Source: a virus
DNA length: 38,406 nucleotides
Direction: 5' to 3' (one strand)
IMG/VR virus record: IMGVR_UViG_3300031758_000210
Location: 1 to 38,406 of that record
Positions 17,701 through 26,186 of the stretch are shown here, in pieces (position 1 is the stretch's first letter; every line of letters begins with the position of its first letter). The notes under the pieces are model-generated. The model saw only the letters and a list, made by a program, of their open reading frames with translations, was not told the origin of the DNA and did not search any database. The translations under genes and the position numbers were made by a program.

Positions 17701-18142
17701 TTTAAGTCCAAAAGAATTTAAAGAAATTGCAAAACAATATGGCACAAAACTTGCAATGGGTGGCTTTATTAAAAAATATGCTCAAGCAGGTGTGGTGGTA
17801 GGACCAGGAACTGGAACTTCCGATTCAATTCCAGCAATGCTTTCAAACGGTGAATATGTAATAAGAGCAGCTTCCGTACAAGCAGTCGGAACATCTTTCT
17901 TAGACGGAATTAATAAAATGTCAGCAGGCGGAATTGCAACAAAATATAGTATTCCTAAAATGAGTATGGGCGGACGAGTAAATATGTCTAACGCTGGACA
18001 TGCTTCTACATCAAATGCTTTGTATAATATAAATGTTACACTTAATGGAACAGAATTAACAGCAGACGATGTTGCAAGAACTATAGAGGAAAGAATGAGA
18101 AGAATGCAGTCAAAAGAGGGGTTAAATAGAGTATACTCATGA
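11759..18142 (+). CDS. Tail tape measure protein (TP901 type)
   Basis: At 2127 residues it is the longest gene, predicting a tail of roughly 300 nm by the usual 0.15 nm per residue rule. Residues about 160-570 carry the TP901 tape-measure core (ALGADIAATGKQGNELLGSI, AVENQTSTTLNDLVEAIPKA), ending in a hydrophobic stretch (about 537-567). A second hydrophobic region lies near 1290-1370 and a long coiled coil near 1680-1790. GG(K/R)V-type motifs recur, and near 2010-2035 is GTSDSIPAMLSNGEYVIRA, a motif common in actinophage-type tape measures. A 253-residue segment (992-1244) lies between two GGxVxxxxNNYGIP copies and looks inserted. AAGGAG sits 14 bases before ATG 11759. The stop overlaps the next start by four bases (ATGA). 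Confidence 0.95.
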   Translation: MAEEQIVTRIVATSDFSNLIADLGKVSSALTTLQSKLNATNKNLSSQVAVMNRSFAETLRSTGQFSSHFVNLQSDVEKFGTQLDKGQIKLKQFFQVYQSHLKTNGGLIRQLATQQVQLQNAILQPLGKNAEGLMQYNVHIPAGLDRVKSRTALARQELQIMNRVIQEGANSLINWGKNTQWAGRQLTVGLTVPLAAFGAASAKAFREADQELTRLTKVYGGLAATSASDLGKIRKQVTDTASELSKSYGASFKETIALGADIAATGKQGNELLGSIKETTRLAVLGEVDRQDAMKATLAIQSAFKQNTDELAESINFLNAVENQTSTTLNDLVEAIPKAGPIIKGLGGSVEDLALYLTAMREGGINASEGANALKSGLASLINPTKVAKEMFAGFGISLTDIVQKNAGNTTETLLALQAALDSLNPLQKQQALEQLFGKFQFARMNALFENLGKQGSQTLQVMDLMKASSEDLANIAGRELSMVTESASGKYRRALEGLKADLAEVGEQFLTINTHLINIVSGILKFIDKLPGPIKTILAFFGGLTAVAGPLIMLTGVLANFFGYVIKGASHFRSMFKGGEGWRLLTPEILAANKAGSLVEQTFYSDAKAAEILKTAVDRLSASYQKLAADANSARIVTNPGVSTVGGTQIIAAGGPRIVDPKHPLVGDMGTRAGAHHNPRSLMSINQRNATTIHGITPQAIPVNGGIGAVPQIFMNKDLPRIEGLTTSRGISTGIVAGEAAKWHALMGTLSMLSKREVADLQKEIARTGTFSTEISATFSQLLPHMTKITSNAAAQSAKIVAELQANKITLDAARAKIIALNTQIETMMVQTTQQVAASLSRNAAVTQVPLLNQPIVNAKGKANIREIFRPERPVAKIIDKIARGLGVRTSGAGYSIETTKPKNFATGGRVFDGPRSDTTDTQFEYLPEGSFVLNRKASDNLLGFNKGGMVPAMVTPGEILIENPTSDELDMLEAYNNQFAAGGKVVKSQNNYGIPTTSLLKLLSANQMKKLVPGFSGSQRYYQAKGTAGVFIGDISDPKILKKYSHLVNKNGVISRTTINSLGTNYKIPGDLFKAAIKARPKGVNLGSADNFLDTLAKNGIVDPKQAKNIRDAIEAKYFDYLSKNKVWDTNNEYWKVVNSILSKELVGNSNAKNLWKQYSSTVAVHTGSNTAKRGKSGASTSPQTIKIRDKDGKVINFGTLEGDLKQGYLFAHTKTPDPLRKMALQKLNMGGVVGGRVRRGKNNYGIPGLNTSGLNQPPLIQQMGLQSPTQMQPDEQMPKQRGMLTGNLIGMAGSMGGYSLGSKFGGQLGGFAGMMLVPALLDKVISKMGVLGKTSTGTASIAGRLGPILANPYVAFGAAIVGATAVLLKLNAKIEETRRINRLAFSGGVKPIKDFDSELKQVKENIENTRAASELLHAQMNSAGISGLTITIKEFADLREKIKSTHPELIKLFNQTPNDKLSKVAEGLKSQFVAAGDSAAQANTKIAALMAETGKTGFIQSVLGSEGVKGIVDAKTAISSMLKALEGFMTSKDKAAGILQVFSSMSDYIAKSNDKGAALKEQFDLIAKSGQANVQITQDQIVELSKTDPILAGILDRTDTVGKALAKWRLAVAGVNKELDGSEAQLMQYAIAAEGIDSYYKKLLDVSSKEAQSNKMTGQWAKDIDAFEKKQVTASKTAIQNLEKQIDLKNKQIDQIKKEADARKKALRDQQQIEDVRLQIQQEQLSYQMALAAGDMSSAAQAQINIQRLVGQQQLKTAEDAIDSAAQAKIDALQAQIDVLNKKSTAVSNAASTAKPAQSPSRPTYEAIQSVYKQYSLGNIDEATAASQLNDLVRKLEQTEGGDKYIKDLGLSKSASNFVREDRETRKVNLDLTSGVGLELKNALNKGTDTLVKAAIDKSNTYLQEIRNKLVNDTDPAPVSTGGGAGSRSGRPGPADNTPNSGWGGYADAVNKKPGRLYTPPGASRYIMDPAGNAVYEDLSPKEFKEIAKQYGTKLAMGGFIKKYAQAGVVVGPGTGTSDSIPAMLSNGEYVIRAASVQAVGTSFLDGINKMSAGGIATKYSIPKMSMGGRVNMSNAGHASTSNALYNINVTLNGTELTADDVARTIEERMRRMQSKEGLNRVYS

Positions 18143-18612
18143 GTACAGTATCAATGCCAAGAGGATCTATATTACAAATAAGAGCATATGACTTATCCCT
18201 TAATGGTGGAAATGGCACATTTAAATATAATAAAGTTACAGAACATAACAGATCTGCATTTGATATTAGCAATGAAAGAATTGAAAAAAGCACTAGAATG
18301 TCTAACGGATCATTAAGAAAATATTTTATTGCAGATAAAAAAACATTTTCTTTATCTTGGGACATGCTTCCCTCATATAGAACATTAACTGTAGATGGAG
18401 CATGGGGAGCAGAAGACTTAAGATCATTTTATAATAGTGCAGAAGGACAATCTTCTTTTAATATAAGAGTTAATTTAGCAAAAAATGGTTCAAGTCAAGA
18501 ATCTTCTGGATATGAAGAGTATACGGTTGTCTTTGGAGATTGCAATTTCTCTGTATTAAAAAGAGGACTTCAGCCATTTTGGAGTGTATCGTTAACCCTG
18601 GTAGAGGTATAA
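18139..18612 (+). CDS. Small distal tail protein
   Basis: A 157-residue beta-rich protein coupled to the tape measure by ATGA. The middle motif FIADKKTFSLSWDMLPS followed by WGAEDLRSFYNSAEGQSSFN resembles small tail proteins found after tape measures in actinobacterial and related siphophages. These probably sit at the tail tip between tube and hub. The assignment comes from position and general character. There is no membrane segment or signal peptide. Confidence 0.65.
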   Translation: MSTVSMPRGSILQIRAYDLSLNGGNGTFKYNKVTEHNRSAFDISNERIEKSTRMSNGSLRKYFIADKKTFSLSWDMLPSYRTLTVDGAWGAEDLRSFYNSAEGQSSFNIRVNLAKNGSSQESSGYEEYTVVFGDCNFSVLKRGLQPFWSVSLTLVEV

Positions 18613-20655
18613 ATGATATCAGCACCTGCAAATTTAAAAACTTTATTATATAACAATACAAATATTAAAATTAACTCTGGTTGTTATATTGAGTACAACA
18701 TGAACACAATGCTAGACGGAGTATCGGCATCTACTAATATAACGGATACATCGTATACATCACAAATTGTAGATATAATTGGGCAGCCAACTTGGCCAAA
18801 TGGCAGACCAAATCCATATAAAAAACTATTTCCAGTAGATTCAATTATTAAGCCATTTAGACCATTAGCCTCTGGAATTAAATATTTTATTTTAGAAAAA
18901 CCAGTTGCAAATGGTGGACCAACCGAAACACAAAAAAATACTTTTTCTAACTATAGATCAGTTTTATATCCAGAGACACAACCAAGAATATATTATCCAG
19001 GGGCAAACACATATTATAAATACTGGGTAACACCTAAAGACACTGGAGTAAATATTACTGTTAACTATTTAACAAATTTAACTCAATATGCATTAACTAA
19101 TAAAATAGTTTTAAAATTTGAAAGCACACACAGTCTTCCAGGAACCTATACAGTTAAAATTACAAAATCAAATAATACAGAAGAAACTATTGCAAATGCC
19201 TTAGCAACACCATTAAGTGGACTTATTGAATTATATTACAATGGAACATCATGGTCTACGTCAGCACCCTCAGAACCACAATCATTTTCAGATCCAATAT
19301 CAATTAAATCAATAACGGTTACTACTCCAAGTGCTGGTACAAATAGAATAATTGGTGTAACTGAAATTTCTGCAAGATGGATAAAAGATATTTCCTCAGA
19401 CGTAGTTTCATTTGATATAAGTAAAGAATCGTCATCTAGCTCAGAAGAGTTGTTGCCAATAGGTAAAATAACAGCAAATAGTATTAATTTAAATTTAGTT
19501 AAATATAACCAAAGCACACTTCAATATGTTTCATACAATAGAAATATTGCTTTAAACTCTTCATTAACCTATATGACAAAAAATGCAAAAGTAATTCCAT
19601 TTTTTAAAATATATCATCAGGATGGTTTAATATCAGAAGGATCAAGTAAATATGATAAAGTTAATCAGGGATATTTTTATATAAATGAATGGAACATTTC
19701 TAGTTACGGAGAAGTATCACTCAGCGCCCTCGATTCAGCAAAATATTTAATGGAAGTGGTGTGCCCAGATATACTATGTGAAGCATATCCAGTAACTGCA
19801 ATTATTAGAAGATTGCTAGATTCAGTAGGATACACTAATTATAAATTTAATTTATCATCTAACTCGGATTCTTCTGTTCCATTAATTAATTATTTTTGGA
19901 CAGATGGTTCTAAAACTGTTTGGGAATACCTACAAGAATTATGTAGAGATATTCAAATGAATGCAATTATTGATGAAAATGATATACTTCAATTTTATAG
20001 TAGAAATTATATGTATTCACGAACAACAAAAGATTGGAACTTTTATCAAGAAGTAGAGGGAAGCGCTTTACCAAATATTATTGAATTTTCTAAAAAAGAA
20101 ATGCCGTCTGCCAATCAAGTAAAAGTAAGGTGGAGTACACCAACAACCAGCGAATACCTACAGTCCTCAGATCCATTGTGGCAGTCTTCTCAATCATTTA
20201 TAGTGGCTGGCGGACTTACAGAATCATTAGGAGTTTCTGGAAATAATAATATTGCAATTGATTTATCTGGACCTAGTGTATATAACAAATTAATATCTGG
20301 ATTTAATTTTGAAGGGTATTTTTTGGTGGATTCAGAAATTATTGAATACGATGCAATGGGGTATCAATACATACCAGCAGAAACAACAAACAATACTGTT
20401 ACAGATGCAATTAACGGAACTGTTTTGAATAATGGTACTAATCCAATAAATATATGGATAGAGTCTTCTGCAGATTTGAGCAAATATACTGCCTTGTCTA
20501 AACCGCCAACTGGTACAACTCTTCAAATAAATATAAAGCCAAATGGTAGATACAGAATTAAAACAAGAGGTGCTTTAGGAACTACCGCTGCTGCTCATAA
20601 TTATAGCGGTGCACCGTCCTCACAGTATGCTTGGACGGGAGTTTTAATAGGATGA
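18613..20655 (+). CDS. Tail hub / minor tail protein, N-terminal part
   Basis: A 680-residue protein starting at ATG 18613 with GAGG 18604-18607. Residues about 350-520 have a hub-like region: SSYGEVSLSALDSAKYLMEV, the helix TAIIRRLLDSVGYTN, then DGSKTVWEYLQELCRDIQMN and DENDILQFYSRNYMY. This pattern is typical of gpD/gp27-like baseplate hub or tail-associated proteins of siphophages. The typical hub C-terminus (loading GNPL-VGD) is not here but in the next gene, overlapping by ATGA. The two genes therefore probably make one hub as two chains. Confidence 0.68.
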   Translation: MISAPANLKTLLYNNTNIKINSGCYIEYNMNTMLDGVSASTNITDTSYTSQIVDIIGQPTWPNGRPNPYKKLFPVDSIIKPFRPLASGIKYFILEKPVANGGPTETQKNTFSNYRSVLYPETQPRIYYPGANTYYKYWVTPKDTGVNITVNYLTNLTQYALTNKIVLKFESTHSLPGTYTVKITKSNNTEETIANALATPLSGLIELYYNGTSWSTSAPSEPQSFSDPISIKSITVTTPSAGTNRIIGVTEISARWIKDISSDVVSFDISKESSSSSEELLPIGKITANSINLNLVKYNQSTLQYVSYNRNIALNSSLTYMTKNAKVIPFFKIYHQDGLISEGSSKYDKVNQGYFYINEWNISSYGEVSLSALDSAKYLMEVVCPDILCEAYPVTAIIRRLLDSVGYTNYKFNLSSNSDSSVPLINYFWTDGSKTVWEYLQELCRDIQMNAIIDENDILQFYSRNYMYSRTTKDWNFYQEVEGSALPNIIEFSKKEMPSANQVKVRWSTPTTSEYLQSSDPLWQSSQSFIVAGGLTESLGVSGNNNIAIDLSGPSVYNKLISGFNFEGYFLVDSEIIEYDAMGYQYIPAETTNNTVTDAINGTVLNNGTNPINIWIESSADLSKYTALSKPPTGTTLQINIKPNGRYRIKTRGALGTTAAAHNYSGAPSSQYAWTGVLIG

Positions 20656-22328
20656 GTACATTTACAATCATTAAAGATTTAGTTGTAAATCCTAGTGAAA
20701 ATGGAGCAATAATAGTTGTAGACACATATGATGGATATGATGCTCCTACTAATTATAATGTTGTAATAAATGAAATATTAGATAGCGGGCAAGTTATCAT
20801 TCAAGATTTTAATGTTAGTCCAAATCCACCAACACTAACTACATCAATTACAGTAAGTGGTTTAAAAAGTGGAACTTCGTATGAGGCTGTTGTAATACCA
20901 ACTTTAAATGGAGTATTTGCCCCAATGAGACCTCGTTGGACAAAAAAGTTTAGCACTATATCTAGTTATGGTGGGCAAACAGTTTCTTCAACAAGACAAG
21001 ATTTTAAAGTTAGTAAATCATATCTGCAGTTAGCAGTAACTGCTGCACAATATAAGAATAAACAGTCTGCAGTTTTTTATAGAAATTTTGATTCTATAAC
21101 AATACCAACTACTAAAACTGTATCGCAAACAAATGGAAATTCATATAACACTGGATACTTTTCTTTTGGAACAAGTTTAATAATGAAAGATACTTTAGAA
21201 AATACATTGCATGCTGGCGGTATAGGATTCTTTTTAAATGAGACAGGAACAAGTGGGTACTATATTGTAATGGAATCAACTGCCTCAGCATCAGCAATAT
21301 TAGATAAAAAATCAGTAAGAATTGAAAAATGGGTAGGCAGCAATAAGATACCACTTAAAGAAGTTGGAACAAGAACTGAGTCTAATATAGAAGGAATATT
21401 TGGAGGAAGAACATACAATATTGATGTTAAGGTTAAAATAGATAATCAAACAGTTATTATTAATGCCTTTATAAATGGTTACGGAATAACAGCAGTAGAT
21501 ACTACTTATAAAATTAATAATAAAGTTCAAATTAAATCAACAATTTTGCCTCCCACCAAAAAAATAGGTTTAGCGTGTACTAGAGGAGAAGTAGCTTTTG
21601 ATTATGGATATGGATATTCAATAACAGAAAATCAATACAACGACAGACTTTCAGAGTTAAATATGTATCAAGGTCAATTTAATAATGATTTAATAAATGC
21701 ATCATATGGAGATTTAATCTATATGGCAAATTATCAAGCAGATGAAATATCTATGAATAATAAAAAAGAAATAGCAATAGATGAATTTGGAACAGTAGTA
21801 AGAGAAATTATTAAAAAAGATGTAACGTTTAATAAAAGGCCAGCATACCCAGTAATGTGGAGCACTGGTATAAATCCTTTTGCAAAAATACTTGGGGAAA
21901 AAATTTCTAATTTTGGATCACAAGTTTTTGTCATGAATAATACATCTCAAACAATTCCATTATCAAATGGAGCAGAAGCATCATTTTTATTATTAGGAAA
22001 TAGCTTAGGAAATTCAGGAGACCTAGAGTATTCTACTGATGAATTAAATGACTACGTAAATAAAGAGCCAGCAATATTTATTTCTAGTTGGCTACAGAAT
22101 GAGTCGGATGTCAAATCTCTTGCTACTTGGATTAAATCTAATATAGTAAATAAAGGTAAAATTGTAAATATGACAATTTTTGGAAATCCTCTTATTTCTG
22201 TAGGAGATATTATTTCAATAAAGCATACATATCAAGGTCTTGCAGGGACAGAAAACTTTATTGTAACTGAAGTAAAACAATCATTTTCTGAAGGATTGGA
22301 GACATCAATTACCTGTAGAACTTTATAG
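20652..22328 (+). CDS. Tail hub / minor tail protein, C-terminal part
   Basis: I chose ATG 20652, which overlaps the previous stop (ATGA); the TTG at 20631 would only add seven residues. The N-terminus has an FnIII-like fold (VSGLKSGTSYEAVVIPTLNG). Residues about 150-320 look like a LamG-type jelly roll (YFSFGTSLIMKDTLENTLHA, GGIGFFLNETGTSGYYIVME). The C-terminal 90 residues, with WLQNESDVKSLATWIKSNIV then IFGNPLISVGDIISIKH, are the canonical end of hub/Tal proteins. This is the last gene before the first near-leaderless promoter, so it probably ends the long tail operon, though no terminator is visible. Confidence 0.68.
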   Translation: MSTFTIIKDLVVNPSENGAIIVVDTYDGYDAPTNYNVVINEILDSGQVIIQDFNVSPNPPTLTTSITVSGLKSGTSYEAVVIPTLNGVFAPMRPRWTKKFSTISSYGGQTVSSTRQDFKVSKSYLQLAVTAAQYKNKQSAVFYRNFDSITIPTTKTVSQTNGNSYNTGYFSFGTSLIMKDTLENTLHAGGIGFFLNETGTSGYYIVMESTASASAILDKKSVRIEKWVGSNKIPLKEVGTRTESNIEGIFGGRTYNIDVKVKIDNQTVIINAFINGYGITAVDTTYKINNKVQIKSTILPPTKKIGLACTRGEVAFDYGYGYSITENQYNDRLSELNMYQGQFNNDLINASYGDLIYMANYQADEISMNNKKEIAIDEFGTVVREIIKKDVTFNKRPAYPVMWSTGINPFAKILGEKISNFGSQVFVMNNTSQTIPLSNGAEASFLLLGNSLGNSGDLEYSTDELNDYVNKEPAIFISSWLQNESDVKSLATWIKSNIVNKGKIVNMTIFGNPLISVGDIISIKHTYQGLAGTENFIVTEVKQSFSEGLETSITCRTL

Positions 22329-22336
22329 TTTTAAAA

Positions 22337-22345
22337 TGGTATAAT
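22337..22345 (+). promoter_or_regulatory. Extended -10, near-leaderless promoter
   Basis: TGGTATAAT (22337-22345) is a perfect extended -10 only eight bases before ATG 22354. Transcription should start within one or two bases of the start codon, so the mRNA would be nearly leaderless. No Shine-Dalgarno is present. Confidence 0.6.
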
Positions 22346-22353
22346 AAAAATAT

Positions 22354-23154
22354 ATGAATAATCCAAATAAAAGATTAAGTTTAAGCGACCTTAATAGAGG
22401 ACAAGTTTTTGTTTTAACTGAGGGAAGTCCAGAAACCATAGTTTCTTTCCCAGGAACATATTTAATATTAAAAGGTGGCTCAATAGATTATTCTAAATAT
22501 TTATCTGCCAGTCTATATTCGGCGGGATCTGGTAGCGGATTATATGTAAATGAAGATGGGGAAGTTAATACTAATCTGCCAAGTCTAGAAGATCTATTAG
22601 ATATTCCAGAGTTATCGGATATAGAAAGTATAACTTATGAGCCATACTATGACATTGCAACAAAGGTACAAAAAGTAAGGGCTATATTAAAAATTAGAAA
22701 TTCAAGTCAAAATAAAATTAATGTAGACGGAGTAGACGCTAGAATATTTAATCCCACCACAATTGTTCAGGTTGCAAGCAAAACATCTACATCCGTACAA
22801 TTTATTACTCCAACTCCTGGAGTTCCTGCTGTTTATTTTAAGAGAGACAGCACAGAAATTTTTTGGGGATGGAATAACGTTTCTGGACTTGGGTCATATT
22901 CAAGTGTAAGATATGATTGGATAATAAGCTCATCAAGTTCGTCTACCGCCACGGCATTAAACAGCGGGTCAGAAGTTTATTCCACATCTGCTTCAAATGG
23001 TATTGGTAGTAGCGGAGTAATGAAAACTTATAGAGTAAGTTCAAGGGATGGAGATACAGCAGCAACATCTTCATTTAGATGGCTTAGAGTAAAAACTGTA
23101 GTAACAGGAACAAATGGAATAGAGTATTCATCTTCATACTCTACACCAATTTAG
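22354..23154 (+). CDS. Tail fibre/tip structural protein
   Basis: A 266-residue protein with an N-terminal segment RLSLSDLNRGQVFVLTEGSP, a Gly/Ser-rich linker (about 50-60), a helical acidic stretch (LPSLEDLLDIPELSDIESI) and a C-terminal beta domain. The latter (from about 140) has FnIII-like strands and a Ser-rich loop (SSSSSSTATALNSGS). It is expressed from its own near-leaderless promoter and heads a block of four fibre genes. Function as an adhesin or fibre adaptor is inferred. Confidence 0.6.
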   Translation: MNNPNKRLSLSDLNRGQVFVLTEGSPETIVSFPGTYLILKGGSIDYSKYLSASLYSAGSGSGLYVNEDGEVNTNLPSLEDLLDIPELSDIESITYEPYYDIATKVQKVRAILKIRNSSQNKINVDGVDARIFNPTTIVQVASKTSTSVQFITPTPGVPAVYFKRDSTEIFWGWNNVSGLGSYSSVRYDWIISSSSSSTATALNSGSEVYSTSASNGIGSSGVMKTYRVSSRDGDTAATSSFRWLRVKTVVTGTNGIEYSSSYSTPI

Positions 23155-23161
23155 GAGAAAA

Positions 23162-24289
23162 ATGATTAAAGGAACATATATATATTATCAAGACGGAAAA
23201 GAAATTGCCCGTTCTTCAAATGTTATTACAAAATTTGGAAAAAGATTTTTAACAAATACAATAGCTGGAAACGTATCTAATTTAAAAAAAGACATAGCAA
23301 TAGGAATAGACTACACTACTGCCGCAGAAAATGACACAAGATTAGGTTTTGAGTTTTATAGAGTACCAGTATTTTTTGGATCATCTGACATACAGACAGT
23401 TGACGGTACATCAACATATTCTGCAATTTTTAAAACATCAATACCGCAAGATGTAGAGGGACATATTAATGAGATAGGACTCTACCCATCGGACAGAACT
23501 TCAATTAATAATTATGATAGTAAATTTTTAACAGATTTTTCTAGCTACTTAGACTGGACAGATGAAGATTTATTTAAAGCAGACTATTCTACTAACAATC
23601 CAAGAATTGGTAACAATTTAGTAGTAATGCAGTCAGACGGGCCAGATGCTAATGAATATTTTTATAACATTACACCAATTGATTTATCTGGATACAGCGT
23701 AAACGACACTTTAAGATTAGCATATAATAAATTAGATCAAGAACTGGAATCTATTAAAATTAAATTGTATAGCTCAGATACTCAATATTTTGAATATGAA
23801 ATAATGCCATCTCAAGAGTTAGGACATGCAATTACAAATGATATATTAATGTCATTAGTATATGCTGGAACAAGTGCTGTTTCCCCAGACAAAAAATTAA
23901 TTAATAAAATTGGAATAACAATTACACCATCTGGAAGCAATACTACATATGTTGGCTTTGATGGATTAAGAATTAATGATGAAGATACATTTGATCCATT
24001 TTTTGGATTAATCAGTAGATCTGTTGTAAACAATACAACATCAATATCTGGAACATCGGGACAAAATACAATAACAGTTGGATCAATAAATAATCTGTTT
24101 GTAGGTCAACCAGTTGTTGGAACTGGAATAGCGTCTGGTTCTCTAATAACTGATATTTCAAATAATACAGTAACACTTTCAAAAAATAATACTGGAACAG
24201 TATCTGGTGCTGGATCTTTTTATGGCATTAAAAAAATTGCTGGTAGGTCTTTGGATATAGAATATAAATTAGACCTAGACTGGAACTAA
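23162..24289 (+). CDS. Tail fibre-type protein
   Basis: A 375-residue protein with AGGAG five bases before ATG 23162. The N-terminal third has the pattern of small fibre or collar proteins: a start like ARSSNVITKFGKRFLTNTIA, then IAIGIDYTTAAENDTRLGFE and a conserved-type GHINEIGLYPS. The middle is a jelly-roll-like beta domain. Residues about 295-360 contain TVGSINNLFVGQPVVGTGIA then LITDISNNTVTLSKNN, a small beta repeat found in many phage and surface fibres. Host-range function is likely but not shown. Confidence 0.62.
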   Translation: MIKGTYIYYQDGKEIARSSNVITKFGKRFLTNTIAGNVSNLKKDIAIGIDYTTAAENDTRLGFEFYRVPVFFGSSDIQTVDGTSTYSAIFKTSIPQDVEGHINEIGLYPSDRTSINNYDSKFLTDFSSYLDWTDEDLFKADYSTNNPRIGNNLVVMQSDGPDANEYFYNITPIDLSGYSVNDTLRLAYNKLDQELESIKIKLYSSDTQYFEYEIMPSQELGHAITNDILMSLVYAGTSAVSPDKKLINKIGITITPSGSNTTYVGFDGLRINDEDTFDPFFGLISRSVVNNTTSISGTSGQNTITVGSINNLFVGQPVVGTGIASGSLITDISNNTVTLSKNNTGTVSGAGSFYGIKKIAGRSLDIEYKLDLDWN

Positions 24290-24290
24290 A

Positions 24291-26186
24291 ATGTCAGCAT
24301 ATCAAGATCTGCTAAAAGACACATCGGTTGCTGTTGAAGACGGCAACTATTTTATAGTAACAGTCGCAGATCTAAATTTAAATACAACATATCCAATTCA
24401 ATTTAGATGGAAATATAAAGATGGCACATATGGGCTATGGGGTGCTACTAAAATAATAACAACAACTGGAGAAATTGTGCCAGGCAGACCAAATCTTGGA
24501 GTTTCTGATGTTGTTGGAGATAAAGGGTTTATTAAAGTTACTTGGAATGGAAATGATAGTTCTGGGAAACCAATAACAAACATAGATAGAGTTGATATAT
24601 ATATAGATGGTTCTCCATTTAATGGATTAAAACCAGCTGGTAGCTTTAAAACTTCAGGAACACAAACAATTGCCGCACCAGCAGGACAATACATAGTTGC
24701 CTTGTATGCAGTAACTAATTATGGAAGTACGTCTCCTGTAAGCACTTCAAGAACAGTAACTGTGGCTGATGCTGGACAGACAATAATTAGTCCAGAAAAC
24801 CCAGATGTTCCAACATTAACTGCAGGGCTAGCATCAATTATTGTTTCTTGGAATGGTAAAAAATTAGTCGATGGCGTTGCCAGCAATTTTTCTGAAGGGG
24901 CTTTTGCAAGCGCTAAGGTTTATGTAGGAACCTCGGCTGAGTTTGTTACAAGTGATAATAATTGGGTTCATTCATTAAACTTTGCAAACGGAACTAATCA
25001 AGTATCAATTGGAGTTGGAACTGTAATTGATAAATCGCTTGGGACAAAATTAGAATATGGTGTGCCATATTACGTTAAGATTAAAACTGTAAATGCTGCA
25101 GTACCACCAGTTGAAACATCAACAGCAGTTTCTTCTAGCCCAACAAATATTACAGTTGATAAGGTAGCAGCAAGCGAAATTAAAACAGGATTCCTTTCAG
25201 CAGATGCACAAATACTTGCTGGAATTAGTGGCGGAGCAAGAGTAGAATTATCAGGATCTACAACACCATTTGTAATATATGGAACTGGCGGACAAGAGTT
25301 ATTAAAATTTATTTCAAGCCCAACCCCAAGCTTAACAGTTAATGGAGGAGGAATATTTACTGGAGATCTTTCAGCAGGATCAGGGACTTCAATATTTAAA
25401 TCAGATTCAAGCGGAATATATTTAGGAAATGAAACATTTGGATTAGCCCCATTTAGTGTATCTAGAAACGGTACATTGAAAGCACAATCTGGAACAATTG
25501 GTGGATGGCAAATATCAGGAAGCTATTTACAGAATACTACTGGCACATTTCAGATAAATAGTAATGACTCCGCTATGTATTTAGGAAGTCCAGATTCAAG
25601 TCATATAAGATTTACTCCTTCTCAAATTGCACACTATAACGGATCGGGATCTCCTAGTGGTAAATTTACTTTAACAACATCTAATGGGGCTTTAACCCTA
25701 TCAGGAGATATTGTTGGATCTAGTATATTCGGATCTACGGTAACATCTTCATCTTCTGCCAGCGGAAGAAGAACAGTGTTAGATTCTTCAACAAATGCTA
25801 TTTCTTTTTATGACTCTGACTCACAAGCAATAGCACATATATCACCACTAGACTCACACAACGGGCTTCTTATTTCAACTGGAGGGGCACCGTCATCCAC
25901 ATTTATCAATGGATCTTCTCCAAAAATTGGACTTTGGAAATATGGCACAGGTGGATACCTTAACATTCAATTAAGTGATCAATTTGATGGTCTTACTATA
26001 AGTGGAAGTGACGGTTACACAGAATTAACTACAGGTAAAACCAATGTTGCGGACAGTGTAATAAATGCACAATCGCTAAGACCAATTGCAGCTATATCAA
26101 ATTCAGTTTTTGGAGGAGCATCAACAATTAATCAATCCTGGCCTGCTAATCAAGAAGGCCTTATCATGTTAGTATACAATCCATAA
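24291..26186 (+). CDS. FnIII-containing tail fibre protein
   Basis: A 631-residue protein one base after the previous stop. It has at least two fibronectin-III-like domains (about 40-155 and 160-290; GRPNLGVSDVVGDKGFIKVTW, SPVSTSRTVTV). A beta-repeat shaft follows, with segments SGTIGGWQISGSYLQNTTGT and MYLGSPDSSHIRFTP typical of host-specificity or central fibre shafts. The C-terminus (ATINQSWPANQEGLIMLVY-like) may be the tip. It overlaps the next start by one base, TAATG. Confidence 0.7.
   Translation: MSAYQDLLKDTSVAVEDGNYFIVTVADLNLNTTYPIQFRWKYKDGTYGLWGATKIITTTGEIVPGRPNLGVSDVVGDKGFIKVTWNGNDSSGKPITNIDRVDIYIDGSPFNGLKPAGSFKTSGTQTIAAPAGQYIVALYAVTNYGSTSPVSTSRTVTVADAGQTIISPENPDVPTLTAGLASIIVSWNGKKLVDGVASNFSEGAFASAKVYVGTSAEFVTSDNNWVHSLNFANGTNQVSIGVGTVIDKSLGTKLEYGVPYYVKIKTVNAAVPPVETSTAVSSSPTNITVDKVAASEIKTGFLSADAQILAGISGGARVELSGSTTPFVIYGTGGQELLKFISSPTPSLTVNGGGIFTGDLSAGSGTSIFKSDSSGIYLGNETFGLAPFSVSRNGTLKAQSGTIGGWQISGSYLQNTTGTFQINSNDSAMYLGSPDSSHIRFTPSQIAHYNGSGSPSGKFTLTTSNGALTLSGDIVGSSIFGSTVTSSSSASGRRTVLDSSTNAISFYDSDSQAIAHISPLDSHNGLLISTGGAPSSTFINGSSPKIGLWKYGTGGYLNIQLSDQFDGLTISGSDGYTELTTGKTNVADSVINAQSLRPIAAISNSVFGGASTINQSWPANQEGLIMLVYNP

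Noticed and set aside
17502-17705. 67-residue + ORF in another frame of the tape measure
   Set aside because: Gln/Glu/Leu-rich frame shadow of a Gly/Ser/Arg linker; the tape measure frame is clearly coding there.
20631-20651. TTG start for the second hub gene
   Set aside because: ATG 20652 gives the ATGA overlap typical of this genome; the extension adds only MDGSFNR.
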